From positions 62,001 to 126,000 of the forward strand of contig CAVZQK010000032.1 of the NCBI GenBank assembly GCA_963777355.1: a stretch of 64,000 nt of DNA, given 5' to 3'. Position numbers and translations under genes: made by a program. Origin of the DNA: DATJHM01 sp963777355. GTDB lineage: Bacteria; Chloroflexota; Ktedonobacteria; Ktedonobacterales; Ktedonobacteraceae. The notes below the pieces were generated by a model, which saw only the letters and a list, made by a program, of their open reading frames with translations, did not search any database and was not told the DNA's origin. Shown here piece after piece: positions 48,374 to 58,762 of this stretch (its first letter is position 1; each line of letters opens with the position of its first letter).

Positions 48374-49163
48374 TTAATGGCCGTTCCAGCAGACAATGGT
48401 CTCGCCGGTGAGATAATCCGCTTGTGAGCTGGCAAGAAAGAGCATAATACTCGCCATATCTTCCGGCTGCGCAATCCGCTGGAGACGCGAACGGTTTTCC
48501 TCTGAGGGAACTTTGCGCGTGGCCATGAAGCGTCCGGTATACGTAGGAGCAGGCGCGATACAATTGACGTTGACATCATAAGGACGCAGCTCTTCCGCCA
48601 GGCAGCGCGTGTAGTGCGCAATAGCAATCTTGGCAGCCGCATAGATAATACCGCTGTCAACAGGGATATGGCCTGCTATCGAGCCAACGTTAATGATCTT
48701 TCCGCTATGACGTTCGCGCATATGCCGTCCAAAAAATTTACAGGCCAGAAGCGTCGTGAGTAGATTTCGATCAATAACGGAATGAATATCTGCAACTGAG
48801 ATATCTAGCGCGTCATTCGGTTCGGGACGTGGCGACTGAGCACCAATATCCCCTCCGGCATTATTGACAAGAATATCAACCTGTCCAAATTGGGCCAATG
48901 CCTGTTGCAGTAGTGCCTCCACCTGCGCGCTCATCCGTCAAGTCGGCGCTCAAAAAACTGGAGCGGCGACCAAGCTGGCGAATCTCGTCAGCGACGGCGG
49001 GACCAGAAGGGGCCTCGCCAAACTCTGCTGCAACATGGGCATTAATATCATGAATAATGACATCGGCTCCCGCTCTGGCAAGCAGCAAGGCATAGTGTCT
49101 GCCAAGCCCCCGACTGGAGCCCGTGACCAGGGCGACTTTGCCCTGCAAATCCGCGATTATCAT
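48374..49163 (-). pseudogene. SDR oxidoreductase, one frame change
   Basis: ATG 49163 (AAGGACACAACAGC). The first frame has VALVTGSSRGLGRHYALLLARAGADVIIHD and ends at SADLTDERAGG. Continuing in another frame from near 48935: QVEALLQQALAQFGQVDILVNN, then NVGSIAGH, YAAAKIAIAHY and DYLTGETIVCWNGH to 48374. One extra base in the CGCG stretch explains it. All catalytic parts exist across the two frames. It is the third gene of a minus-strand run with an epimerase and another SDR. Confidence 0.85.
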
Positions 49164-49193
49164 GCTGTTGTGTCCTTAGTTTTTCCTGGTTGA

Positions 49194-50162
49194 TCAGTGG
49201 CTGGCAAGCATCTGAAGATAGGCCACGCTACTGAGAAGTTGACGTTGCTCATACGCACTAATTGTTTCAGCATCAGCACCAAGCTCAAAGGGTGTACGCC
49301 ATTCACCCACTGTTCGCGCATTCGCAAACACGAAACGCAGCAGTTTGGCAAACTGAGCAGCACTACGAGGAGGATAATCCGACCAGTAATCATCAGCAAA
49401 GACGCGCACATGCCGGGCCTCTAACGCCCCTATCTCTATCGCCATTGTGATATCAGGAGACTGCGCGGCAAGAATAGCAAAGATAGCCGGAAAATCAATC
49501 ACTCCCTGCCCAATCGCACAACGCACCAGACGGTACCCTTCCTCTGTAAGAGAGAGCGTATAATCTTTGACATGCACATTCTTCACATAACGAGCTACTT
49601 TCGTTGTAAACTCTATTGGCTCTTCCGCCGTTGCCAGGATGCTCCCCGTATCAAGCGTAATCCCGAAACGTGGCGAGGCAATACTTTCACAGAGCCAGAG
49701 CAGCTCTTCAGAGGCCAGATCCTGATGATTTTCCAGCGCCAGATCAACACCGACCTGCTCCGCCACACGCGCCGCCTCCTGCAAACCCGCGAGGACCGAC
49801 TGTAAAAACGGCTGCCACTGACCACCAGCAAGCGGACGCCGGTCACCACCCAGACGCGCTCCACCAACAAGAGTGCGCACCGATTCCGCACCCAACCTGG
49901 CAGCCAGCTCTAATACAGGGCCAAGCCGCTCAGCGGCAAAACCATCAAAGGCTAACGAGAGAAAGAGCTTGCGCTCGCGAGCGGCCTCGGCAATAGCCGA
50001 AACTTCCTCCTGTCGCACCATACGCACAGGCAGCTCGATACCAGTCAAACCTAGCTCTTGAGCGTAATCCAATAACTGAAAAGGGGTAATAAGTGAACGA
50101 GTAGAGGCGGGATGAAGGCCCATACTAAATACCGTTCCATAGACGGCCAGGCCCAGGCGCAT
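49194..50162 (-). CDS. Sugar phosphate isomerase/epimerase (TIM barrel)
   Basis: 322 residues, AAAGGAGTTTGTCTT before the ATG. AP_endonuc_2-type fold: LGLTGIELPVRMV, LALENHQDLASEEL, FGITLDTGSILATAEEP and NVHVKDYTLS. Divalent metal-dependent sugar isomerase likely. It lies between two SDR genes; the operon SDR-epimerase-SDR likely breaks down a polyol or uronate. Confidence 0.85.
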   Translation of the reverse strand: MRLGLAVYGTVFSMGLHPASTRSLITPFQLLDYAQELGLTGIELPVRMVRQEEVSAIAEAARERKLFLSLAFDGFAAERLGPVLELAARLGAESVRTLVGGARLGGDRRPLAGGQWQPFLQSVLAGLQEAARVAEQVGVDLALENHQDLASEELLWLCESIASPRFGITLDTGSILATAEEPIEFTTKVARYVKNVHVKDYTLSLTEEGYRLVRCAIGQGVIDFPAIFAILAAQSPDITMAIEIGALEARHVRVFADDYWSDYPPRSAAQFAKLLRFVFANARTVGEWRTPFELGADAETISAYEQRQLLSSVAYLQMLASH

Positions 50163-50216
50163 AAGACAAACTCCTTTGAGGATAGCAAAGATAGCAAGCA
50201 GAAAAAGAGCAGAACG

Positions 50217-50984
50217 CTACTCAGCAGTCCAGCCACCATCGACGACCATAGCCGAACCGGTCATAAAGCTGGATGCCTGAGAGGCAAGAAAAACAATCAC
50301 ACCGCCGATTTCTTCCGGCTGGGCCCAATGTCCCAGAGGGATATGGCTCAGAAAAAATTGATTGGCTTCGGGATTATTCAAAACAGGAGTATTGATCTCC
50401 GTCAAAAAAGGGCCAGGGCAGAGCGCATTTACGGTAATATTATGTTTCGCCCACTCCAGAGCCAGCACTCGGCTCAGCTGAATTACTCCTCCCTTGCTCG
50501 TACAATAGGCAATACGCTCTGGTAGCGCGACCACCCCCAGCATAGAGGAAATATTAATAATCCGCCCATACTGCTGCTCTTTCATAATCGGCGCAACGGC
50601 GCGAGCACAGAGAAACGGAGCTTTCAAATTGATATCTTGCACGGCATCCCAGCTTGCTTCATCAAAGTCCTCAGCAGCCTTACGGATATTAATACCAGCA
50701 TTATTCACCAGAATATCTAAGCGGCCAAATTCAGCGCGCACACGCTGAACCATCCCAGCCACCTGCGCCGCATCCGTTACATCCACTGCCAGACCCAACG
50801 TGCGCTGGCCTGTGGCTATGGCAATCTTCTGAGCAGCAGTAATAGCTCGCTCTTCATCCCGACTGGTCAATACGACGTCCGCACCGGCCTCCGCAAGCGC
50901 CTGCGCCATAGCAAAGCCCAGGCCACGATTGCCGCCCGTCACCAGGGCCACGCGGCCTTTGAGTTGAAACATTTCCAGAACCAT
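50217..50984 (-). CDS. SDR oxidoreductase (gluconate-5-dehydrogenase-like)
   Basis: 255 residues, AGGAGGCGTTGG before ATG 50984. NAD(P) motif ALVTGGNRGLGFAMAQALAEAGA, VDILVNNAGIN-type NNAGINIR, catalytic NISSMLG and YCTSKGGVIQLSR, C-terminal MTGSAMVVDGGWTAE. The first gene of the SDR/epimerase/SDR operon. Confidence 0.9.
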   Translation of the reverse strand: MVLEMFQLKGRVALVTGGNRGLGFAMAQALAEAGADVVLTSRDEERAITAAQKIAIATGQRTLGLAVDVTDAAQVAGMVQRVRAEFGRLDILVNNAGINIRKAAEDFDEASWDAVQDINLKAPFLCARAVAPIMKEQQYGRIINISSMLGVVALPERIAYCTSKGGVIQLSRVLALEWAKHNITVNALCPGPFLTEINTPVLNNPEANQFFLSHIPLGHWAQPEEIGGVIVFLASQASSFMTGSAMVVDGGWTAE

Positions 50985-51323
50985 CCAACGCCTCCTTCAT
51001 TTCTCAATACTTCGAGTGCATTGAGAAAACTGTCAAAAAGGGATAGCTGTTTTGCCTATATGTGTTGTACCACATTTAAGGATAGACATGTCCTGTACAA
51101 TGCTGCTATAACGAGGAAATTATGGTAGACGATGGTAACAATCTCTCTCCAAAGAGCAAAAAATAGAAGAGTCGAACGTATACTTTCTATCAAAGGAATA
51201 CAAACACCTATCCACTGAGCTCTCTCACTTGTAGCAACACGTAGCCATTTTGTGGTACAAACAACATCGGCAATCCTCTACGAAGACAAAGGCAACAAAA
51301 AAGAGACGAAAGAAGATAGGGTT
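50985..51323. other. Divergent intergenic region
   Basis: About 340 bases between the SDR operon and the M20 peptidase gene. It should hold two promoters back to back. The frame upstream of the M20 ATG opens at GTG 51252 but its first 24 residues have no fold, so the ATG at 51324 is preferred. Confidence 0.4.
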
Positions 51324-52454
51324 ATGGTACTGACAGCACAGCAACGAGAACAACTTCTCATTTGTAGCAAGAACCAGGCACGTATTGAGCAGATCGTTGA
51401 GCTGGGTCAGCGCATCTGCTCAGTTGCTGCACCGACGGGAGAGGAACAGGAACGAGCAGAATTCGTCGCAAGTTTACTCCGTGAGCGTGGCTATCAACCG
51501 GAGATCGATGCAGTTGGCAATGTCTATACCCGGCGTGGTCAGCGTGGCAATGGTCCACTGCTCCTCATTCTTACACACATTGATACGGTATTTCCTCGTG
51601 CAACTCCACTCAACATTATACGCGAGGGCGATATCATACGCGGCCCCGGCATCGGCGATAATAGCATGAGCGTGGCCGCGGCCATCAGCGCCTTTGATCT
51701 GCTTGATGAATTGGGCTGGGAGACAGAGAAGGATATAGTTGCCGTTGCTAACGTCGGCGAAGAGGGTCTTGGAAATTTGCGCGGTGCGAGAGCGGCAGTT
51801 GAGCGCTATCAAAACCAGATCGGCGCGGTTATTGCCCTGGATGGCCGCCTGGGCAGTATCGTCAATGAAGGTGTTGGCTCAAAGCGCTGGCGTATTAGCG
51901 TAACAGGACCCGGCGGCCACTCGTATGCTACGTTTGGTACTCCCAGCGCAATTCATGGCCTGGCACGCATTATTAGCGCTATCGCAGAGATCAACGTTCC
52001 CAGCAACCCCAAAACCACTTACAACGTCGGACAGATTGAGGGCGGCACATCCATTAATACTATCGCTGCATCTGCATCCGCCCTGCTTGATATGCGCTCA
52101 ACTGATCCACAAGCTCTGCACAAACTGGCTGAACAGGTACAGCATCTGATAAAAGAGCGTGTCGGAAATGGCTTACAGGCCAGCATAGAAGTTTTGGGAG
52201 AGCGCCCAGCCGGCAAGATCAGCCAGGAGGTCCCACTTATTCAACTGGCCGCTGAAACATTGCGCTGGCTAGGCTTCAAGCCGCACTATCATGCTGCCAG
52301 TACTGATATCAACATTCCCCTCAGCCTCAATATCCCTGCCGTATGTATAGGGCTTACGCAGGGAGATCACGAACATACCTTGCAAGAATACCTCAAAATT
52401 TCCCCCATCGGCAATGGTTTTGCCCAATTTGTGCGCATGTGTCTGGAAGCATAA
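51324..52454 (+). CDS. M20-family metallopeptidase
   Basis: 376 residues from ATG 51324 (AGATAGGGTT, modest). Motifs: LILTHIDTVFP (first His and Asp), PGIGDNSM (bridging Asp), VANVGEEGLGN (catalytic Glu pair) and the late QGDHEHTLQEYL (His). A dimerisation domain sits between. M20/M25/M40 enzymes cleave dipeptides, tripeptides or N-acyl amino acids. Substrate unknown. Isolated gene. Confidence 0.88.
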   Translation: MVLTAQQREQLLICSKNQARIEQIVELGQRICSVAAPTGEEQERAEFVASLLRERGYQPEIDAVGNVYTRRGQRGNGPLLLILTHIDTVFPRATPLNIIREGDIIRGPGIGDNSMSVAAAISAFDLLDELGWETEKDIVAVANVGEEGLGNLRGARAAVERYQNQIGAVIALDGRLGSIVNEGVGSKRWRISVTGPGGHSYATFGTPSAIHGLARIISAIAEINVPSNPKTTYNVGQIEGGTSINTIAASASALLDMRSTDPQALHKLAEQVQHLIKERVGNGLQASIEVLGERPAGKISQEVPLIQLAAETLRWLGFKPHYHAASTDINIPLSLNIPAVCIGLTQGDHEHTLQEYLKISPIGNGFAQFVRMCLEA

Positions 52455-52937
52455 TAGCAGCAGAAAAGGGCAAAAAGTTTTTCAGTATAAGAAAGTTCCT
52501 CACGAAACAGATGTTTTGCAAAGACAAAGGTTTAGCAACTTCTTATTGCAATTAGAAAATTGCCTTTTGCAAACGTCAATGTAATAAAGGGACCAATTCC
52601 ATAGACAAAAACAGCACAAAATATCGTTATTTCCTTGCAAGTTGTTGGCAGAAATAGTACTTCAGGACTAACAGATTGCAGAATGTTGAGGATCGAAAAA
52701 AATGACCATAAAGTCCTTACTAGACACAGGGAGAGGGAGGAGAACGGGCGCAAGAACCGGGGAAGGTTAGTAGCTAGCGCGCAGCTATCGACTTTCTCGC
52801 GTCCGCTACTCAATCACATGACACGGCACCAGGTGATGCTACATCCCTCTCCCGCCCACAAGGCATACGCAGAGATCGTCGTCGCTGCAAACCTGCATTG
52901 ACAGGACAGCGCCAGCAAAAACAAAAGGAAAACGAAG
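52455..52937. other. Intergenic, nothing supported
   Basis: About 480 bases with short frames on both strands and no family sequence. AAAAGGAAAACGAAG at the end is the site of the next small gene. Confidence 0.4.
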
Positions 52938-53153
52938 ATGCGACTACGTACCGGAAGCACAGATATGAGCGTAGAACAGATTAAATACCAGACGTGCCCG
53001 TATGACGACGAAGAAGGGGTTCTGCTGGTGGACGCAGAAACTGAGACAACTCCCTCCACAAATGCAAGTGGAGACCTACAATACTACTGCCTCAATGGGC
53101 AGCATACCTTCGCCTATCGGGAAGACGACGATAGCCATCGCCGCCGTCGTTAG
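52938..53153 (+). CDS. Small acidic protein with zinc-ribbon-like Cys
   Basis: 71 residues, ATG after AAAAGGAAAACGAAG. It has YQTCPYDDEEGVLLVD and YYCLNGQHTFAYRED, resembling half of a zinc ribbon with one Cys at each end, and an Arg-rich tail (HRRRR). No known family. A terminator lies about 110 bases downstream. Confidence 0.55.
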   Translation: MRLRTGSTDMSVEQIKYQTCPYDDEEGVLLVDAETETTPSTNASGDLQYYCLNGQHTFAYREDDDSHRRRR

Positions 53154-53264
53154 ACTATTTCAAAAACAAGCAGCTTTTTTCTTACTGATAAGCTCATTTG
53201 AGATACATGCTAGCAAGATCAAGAGACGAGGTTTTCTATTACCCATCTTACCACTCTCATCACT

Positions 53265-53300
53265 AGAGGCAGGGAAGTCTTACAGCTTCCTGCCTCTTTT
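53265..53300 (+). terminator. Intrinsic terminator
   Basis: AGAGGCAGGGAAG (53265-53277) pairs with CTTCCTGCCTCT (53286-53297) with one bulge, followed by TTTT. Confidence 0.8.
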
Positions 53301-53781
53301 CTGCTTTTTCTTCAAATATCCCCCACATTTATGATGCTATCCCTCTGTTCCTACAAACAATCTATCCTATAACTATTGAAAAAACTCCACATCTCGCTAA
53401 CTTTGTAGTACTTACCTGGGCAACAAGGGGATTTTCACGTACACACGCAACAAATTCAAGAAATTGTTTCCTAACTCCGTTTACATAGGATACATGGTTA
53501 CGTATCATTCAGAACAAAGCTAGCAATCCCTTCTCTATAGAAGAGAATACTGTTTCAGTTGCAAAAAGAGTGTAACCTTTAGTACTAAAATTAACTTTTT
53601 TCATGTTTCTCTCATGTTAGAGAACTACGATCAAAACAAGCTTACTGGTATAAATACATAGGAACAAGAGAAATTGCTACTAATAAGGATGAGCTAAAGA
53701 TAGTATGTAGCATATAAAGCTATTCAAGATTCTTCATTTCTATGTATTTTATACGCTCATTATTTATTTTTAGAGGTGTAC
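53301..53781. other. Intergenic, AT-rich leader of the next gene
   Basis: No gene seen. A T-rich region 53580-53760 precedes the membrane protein gene and may hold its promoter; no clear -35/-10 pair is claimed. Confidence 0.4.
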
Positions 53782-55332
53782 ATGCGACAACCAGAGCGGC
53801 CCTTTTACACAGACCATCAGGCACCGCATGACAAAGCGCGTCGACAGTTTAAACATCCTTTTCGCTCTCTGGCAACTGACATGCTGCCCGATAAGGAGGA
53901 TCAGAGGACGTTCTTTGAACCTTCAGCTCAGCCATTTCAAAAGACAGGTTTGCCACCATATCTTCTCTGCGATTCACACAGCTATGAAGAGCTTGACAAA
54001 AATCTACCATCCAACCTCTTTGATGTTACCTCTATGAGTAACATGCGGCTGATGCAAATAAGTGGAGCAATGCGGGCAATTCGTCTAGTGCCCTACGCGC
54101 CTGAAGAGCCAATCAGCGTATCACCTTCAACAGATGAATGGCCTCTTGCTGAAGAATCGCACTATACGTTACCCGCAGCATTCAGTCCCTCTGCATCACA
54201 GATAGAGCCCATTAGTGATAGTTTACCGCCCCTCTCACTATCACAGATTAGCATCACAACAGCTCAGACCGCTCCTATGCAGGAGGTACCAGAAACAAAA
54301 AAGCAGTTGTACTGGCAGAGTCAAACGCTTAAAATTGTTCTTATGCTCTTATTAGGAATAGGGATGCTGGCGCTTGTGGTAAGATTTGTCAATATGCCTC
54401 TCACCTTCAAAATTCTTCAGCGCAACCTGGAGACTCCTCGTGGCATCTTCTTTGCCTGCCTCTCCGGGCTTGCTCTCGCCAGTTCTTACTGTATTCGGGG
54501 AGCACGCTGGCGACTTTTCTTAAAGCCTATCGGCAAAGTTAGTCTGCTACAAGCGATTCAACTCTTCTGGATCGCTGTTTTTATCAATTTCATCTTGCCG
54601 GTTCAGGGCGGTGAACTGGCGAAGAGCCTGATGCTTAAACGCATCAGCAATATTCCTGTCAGCCAATCGTTGCCGACTGTCGCTATGGATAAAGCCCTCG
54701 ATCTGCTGCCAGCCCTCTTTATTATGGCCCTGGTTCCCTTTATCCCTGGTATCCACATGAGCCCTACCCTATGGATCATTTTGAGCTTTGTGGGAAGTAT
54801 CTTGATTGGACTCATCTTTGCCGTTTTTCTCATGGCTTTGAGCCGCAAGTGGGCCACTTCTCTCATCTGCTCTACCCTCGGTTTTTTACCAAAGGGTCTG
54901 GCTGAAAAAATTGAAAGTTTCGCCTTTGGCTTTATTGATTCGCTGCTCGCTGGCGCAAGTAGACCAAAGATTTTTCTGCCCGCTGTCCTCCTGACGCTAA
55001 TCGCCGTAGGCTGCGATGGCCTGTTCGCACTCTTCTCTTTCTGGGCGGTTGGTGTAAGTACTATGACCTTCTGGATTGCTATCTTCGGCTATGCCGTCTA
55101 TTCGATGTTTTATATCCTCCCCACTCCACCCGGTCATATCGGCAGCAACGAGTTTGCGGGCTTTATCGTTTTCAGTGAGCTTCTTGGCTATAAGCAAAGT
55201 GACGTTACTGCGATGTTTATCTTTTCACATCCACTCGGCGCTGTCATTATGGGCCTTGCCTGCATCCTCTGTTTAAGCGGATTGAACCTTTCTTTCTCAA
55301 ATGCGATTTCGCTCAAGCAGACACAGAGGTGA
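53782..55332 (+). CDS. Flippase-like membrane protein (LPG synthase TM family, PF03706)
   Basis: 516 residues, ATG at 53782 chosen over the GTG at 53776; a weak TAGAGG site precedes it. The first 180 residues are soluble and disordered. Then about eight membrane segments from residue 185: LKIVLMLLLGIGMLALVVRF, ASSYCIRGARWRLFLKPIG, FINFILPVQGGELAKSLML and the conserved TPPGHIGSNEFAGFIVF near the end. These match the UPF0104/LPG-synthase-transmembrane family, which moves lipids or glycolipids. The long N-terminal soluble extension is unusual. Confidence 0.8.
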   Translation: MRQPERPFYTDHQAPHDKARRQFKHPFRSLATDMLPDKEDQRTFFEPSAQPFQKTGLPPYLLCDSHSYEELDKNLPSNLFDVTSMSNMRLMQISGAMRAIRLVPYAPEEPISVSPSTDEWPLAEESHYTLPAAFSPSASQIEPISDSLPPLSLSQISITTAQTAPMQEVPETKKQLYWQSQTLKIVLMLLLGIGMLALVVRFVNMPLTFKILQRNLETPRGIFFACLSGLALASSYCIRGARWRLFLKPIGKVSLLQAIQLFWIAVFINFILPVQGGELAKSLMLKRISNIPVSQSLPTVAMDKALDLLPALFIMALVPFIPGIHMSPTLWIILSFVGSILIGLIFAVFLMALSRKWATSLICSTLGFLPKGLAEKIESFAFGFIDSLLAGASRPKIFLPAVLLTLIAVGCDGLFALFSFWAVGVSTMTFWIAIFGYAVYSMFYILPTPPGHIGSNEFAGFIVFSELLGYKQSDVTAMFIFSHPLGAVIMGLACILCLSGLNLSFSNAISLKQTQR

Positions 55333-55370
55333 CATGAATAGACAGCAACAGCACCTCACATGCAGGTAGA

Positions 55371-57075
55371 CTATAATTTCCAGACCTCTACACCGTTTAT
55401 GATCGCTTCTTCTCCGTTACTGTTGCTCTCAACATAGAGGCCAACCAGACCTTTTGTGTAGGTGCTATCCTGGATAACGTCGACGAACTGGTTATTTACA
55501 TACATGCTGATGAGGCTACCTCTGGCCAGGATGGCAACGAGGTTCGTCTGCTTTACGCCACGTTTGATGGCGGTATTTGTCCCCTCGCGTAAGAGGGTAT
55601 ATTGCTTGTTCACATCAGGATTTTTATAGTTGAATGCGTACAAATGGTAGTCCTGCTGTTCACCTAGCAGAAAGAGGTAACCAGTAGTGTTTGTTGCATC
55701 GTAACGGAACATAATACCCATAGACGAGATCGCCTGTATTCAAGGTCATTTTTGCCTGGTAGGCGAGATCGCTAAAAACAAGACCCTGGCCCGTCGCCAT
55801 ACAGGATTGTCCCCCGGTCATGGTTCTGCTTATATGATAGATACCACCGGAAAAGGCGCAGATCGAAACGTCATTTTTGTTATTGCCCACGAAGCCATTT
55901 ATTTCATCCCATGCATAACCTTTACTGTTATCGCTCATGGGATCATTGATTACCGGTGTTCCTGTCCTGGGGAAATAAGGATTTTGCGCTGCGCTGAGCG
56001 TCGGTGTGGCTTTGCCTATGCTCCACAGACGCGCATTGCTTGCAGCGACATCATAAGCTGTCTTCAAACCAGCCGCATAGAGACCAACCTGTCCATTGCT
56101 GAAAGTCGCATCTTGTACGCTGGTAACAAGCGTATCATTTACGTAGCTGTCAATGGTATCTCCATTAGCAACTACGGCTACGAGGTTTGTCTGTTTCAAC
56201 CCTTGCTTGATCGCAGCATTTTTTCCACTGCGCAAAGTTTTATTGTTTGCCGTAACAGCAGAATCTGTCGTCTCTAATGTATAGTTGCCCTGACTATCTA
56301 TAAAAAAGATATATCCTGAAAGTTTGGATTGATCTTCCCGGATGACCACTCCAGCATCGTCTCCTTGCGTAATCGTGACTTTTACTTCAAACGCACTATC
56401 GCGCAGGAAGATGGCAGGCGACTCAGGATTACAGACCAAACCACCTTTCTGTGTCTCGCTGAGATGATAAACTCCACCTGTAAAGGCACACGCAGAGGTA
56501 TCATTGGCATTATTGGTTGGGCTGGAGCTGCTCTCATCCCACTGATAGCCCCTGGTATTGTCCTGTAAGGGATCATTGAGCACTAATGTCCCCGTTTTAG
56601 GAGCATAGGGATTAGCGGAAGGATCTACTACGACTGAAGGAACAGATGATCTCAGCACAAAGAAAAGACTGCCACCAATGACAACCAGGATCAGTAATGC
56701 TATGCCAAGAATCAAACCAACGCCTGGACCTTTTTTACGTACGGGTGACACGAGAGGCGGTGGTGTGTGAGGAGGGTAAGAAGCTGCTGGAAGCGGAGAC
56801 ATGCTATAAGGGCCTGCACTCTGCTGATAAGGCGGTGGTGGCGGCACACGATAAGGATCAACTCCATAAGAGGTCGAGACGGGCGGAGATGGCGGCACCT
56901 GAGGACTATTATTGTAGGGCGGATTTTGGGAAAAGAGATATGGCGATGATGATGGCACTGTGGCATCGTTTGCAATCCCAGCATTCTCTGTAGTATGGCT
57001 CACAACCTGAGTACCACATCGCGGACATTGTAATGCTTCTTTAGAAATTTGAAAACCGCAGGTGCTACAGTACAT
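55371..57075 (-). pseudogene. Zinc-ribbon/proline-rich membrane protein with two beta domains, one frame change
   Basis: About 568 residues when joined. ATG 57075 follows GGGGAGATACG. Order: zinc ribbon MYCSTCGFQISKEALQCPRC; Pro/Ser/Tyr-rich linker; one membrane helix (about 120-143, LILGIALLILVVIGGSLFFV); and two outside domains that are clear repeats: each has GYxWDE, CAFxGGxYH, KQTNLVA and GLVGLY/GQVGLY. The first frame ends at 55660 with the second domain half-way; the rest is in another frame (TYTKGLVGLYVES to 55371), and one extra T near 55712 explains it. The domains resemble DUF1080/laminin-G-like sandwiches. Probably a surface sensor or sugar-binding protein. Confidence 0.78.
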
Positions 57076-57216
57076 AATTCGTATCTCCCCTACACATATA
57101 TCGCTGCATAAGAAGTATAAACGAAATGTTTCTGGGAGGCAAGTACCTGCTGAGCCTATTTCATTCTTCTCCTGACTCCTATCAGAAGCGACAAAAAAGC
57201 GCCGGGACGCTCGTTA

Positions 57217-58435
57217 TTATACCTCTATCCCCTTGAGAACGATAATAGTTTGATCATCGCTCTGCTCCTGCCCCTCAGAAAATTGCAGGATGCGATGAAA
57301 CATCTCGCTTGCAATCTCTTCTGCACTCAGTGAGGCAATCTGCTCCAACAGGTGTAGTAAACGTTCATAACCGAACATCTCTCCGCTCGCATTGCTGGCC
57401 TCGCTAAAACCATCTGTCGCCACTACCAGCACATCTCCAAGCAGAAAATCCATACGAACGTTCTCACAGAGATTAAGAGGAAGTACACCGATAGCAGGAC
57501 CATCCGCCTCTAATAGCGTCGCTGGGCCACCTACGGGACAATGCAAAACCGGAGAATGACCTGCGTTGGCATAAGTCGAGCTGCCGTCCTTCAGGATCAT
57601 AGCAACCAACAAAGGTCGTGGCAAACATGCCTAATTCGGTAAAATCGTCGTAGAGATCCTCATTGATACGGCTCAAAAGCACTTTTGGATTCACTACGGG
57701 CATAAAACGGGCCGCTCCATGCAGCACAATACGTGTCATGGCCATCAGCATCGCAGCTGGTAAGCCCTTGCCACTGACATCACCTGCGGCAAAGACCAGC
57801 GATCCTTGCTTGTGAATATTGAAATTGTAGAAATCTCCGCCTATCTGTAAAGCCGGTACACTGCGTGCATAAAGATCCAGACCCTGGACACGCGGAATCT
57901 TTTGTTGCAGCAGTTGGAGCTGAATATTGGCTGCCACTGCCATATCGCTCTTCAAACGTTGCTGAGATTGTAATTCGGTACGTAGCGCATCGATATCTGT
58001 TTTGAGCGAAAGTAACAGCGAAAGTAACAGCGTATCAGCCTCCAGGCGCTGCTGAAATACTTTGCGATGCAGACCGAGGATACCGATCTTGCCCACCTTA
58101 CGTCCCTCCACGCGCAGAGCTGACCAGAGCGTAATAGAATGCGCGGACAGCTCTACATCAGGTCGAGCAGAATCAGGCCAACAAAATAGCACCTGCTCAT
58201 CCATAATTACAAATGCGCGAGCACCAGCGGCTAACCACGCCTCTCCCAGGGCTGTCAGGGCATTGCGTTGCGCCTGAAGCGAACCGAGAAGGGCAATATT
58301 GACGGTTTTGCGAAAGGCATTCATTTCATGACTAATCATGCCACGCAAAATCGCGAGAGACGTATCGTTGGATGGTCCGGTAGTTGCGAGCAGATGATCG
58401 ACAGTATCACGCAAATTGTTGAGATTGAGTGCCAT
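57217..58435 (-). pseudogene. SpoIIE-type PP2C phosphatase, one frame change
   Basis: About 406 residues joined; AAAGGTGGC before ATG 58435. An N-terminal sensor region (1-130, GAF-like) and coiled coil (LLLSLLLSLKTDIDALRTELQS, with a duplicated 12-base unit). The SpoIIE/RsbU catalytic part has QKIPRVQGLDLYARSVPA, IGGDFYN, FAAGDVSGKGLPAAMLMA, then a frame break near 57594; it continues YANAGHSPVLHC, LVVATDGFSEASN and SDDQTIIVLKG. All four metal-binding Asp/Gly motifs exist across the two frames. It dephosphorylates an anti-sigma-antagonist or similar. A stress-signalling role with the next histidine kinase is possible. Confidence 0.85.
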
Positions 58436-58762
58436 GATGCCACCTTTCTGGGAATCTTTCTGAGGTTTCTAGTATTTTTTCTCTTTCTTTTAAGATACTC
58501 CTTCTACATAACTTGCCCTCAGCAGGCTATGCAGAAGGAGCGAAAGATGAATATATGAAGTTCGGGCAGGAGATATGCATGAAACATCTTCATCAGAAAA
58601 AACGTGTCTATGTTACTTCTGACAATCCCATTCGTACTTTAAAAAGTACTAAGTTGCCCACCATCTCTGGCTTCTATGAGAAGAGGATATTTCACAGGAT
58701 AATAACAGCATAAGCAACCATTCCCTTTTTATAAAGCATCGCTATTTAGGAGAATTTGCTCA
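58436..58762. other. Divergent intergenic region
   Basis: About 330 bases between the PP2C phosphatase and the histidine kinase, which diverge. No gene supported. It should hold both promoters. Confidence 0.4.

Noticed and set aside
391..58435. Programmed ribosomal frameshifting as the reason for the broken frames
   Set aside because: The sites are different in sequence, go both ways (+1 and -1) and affect families not known to use it; no common slippery site is seen.
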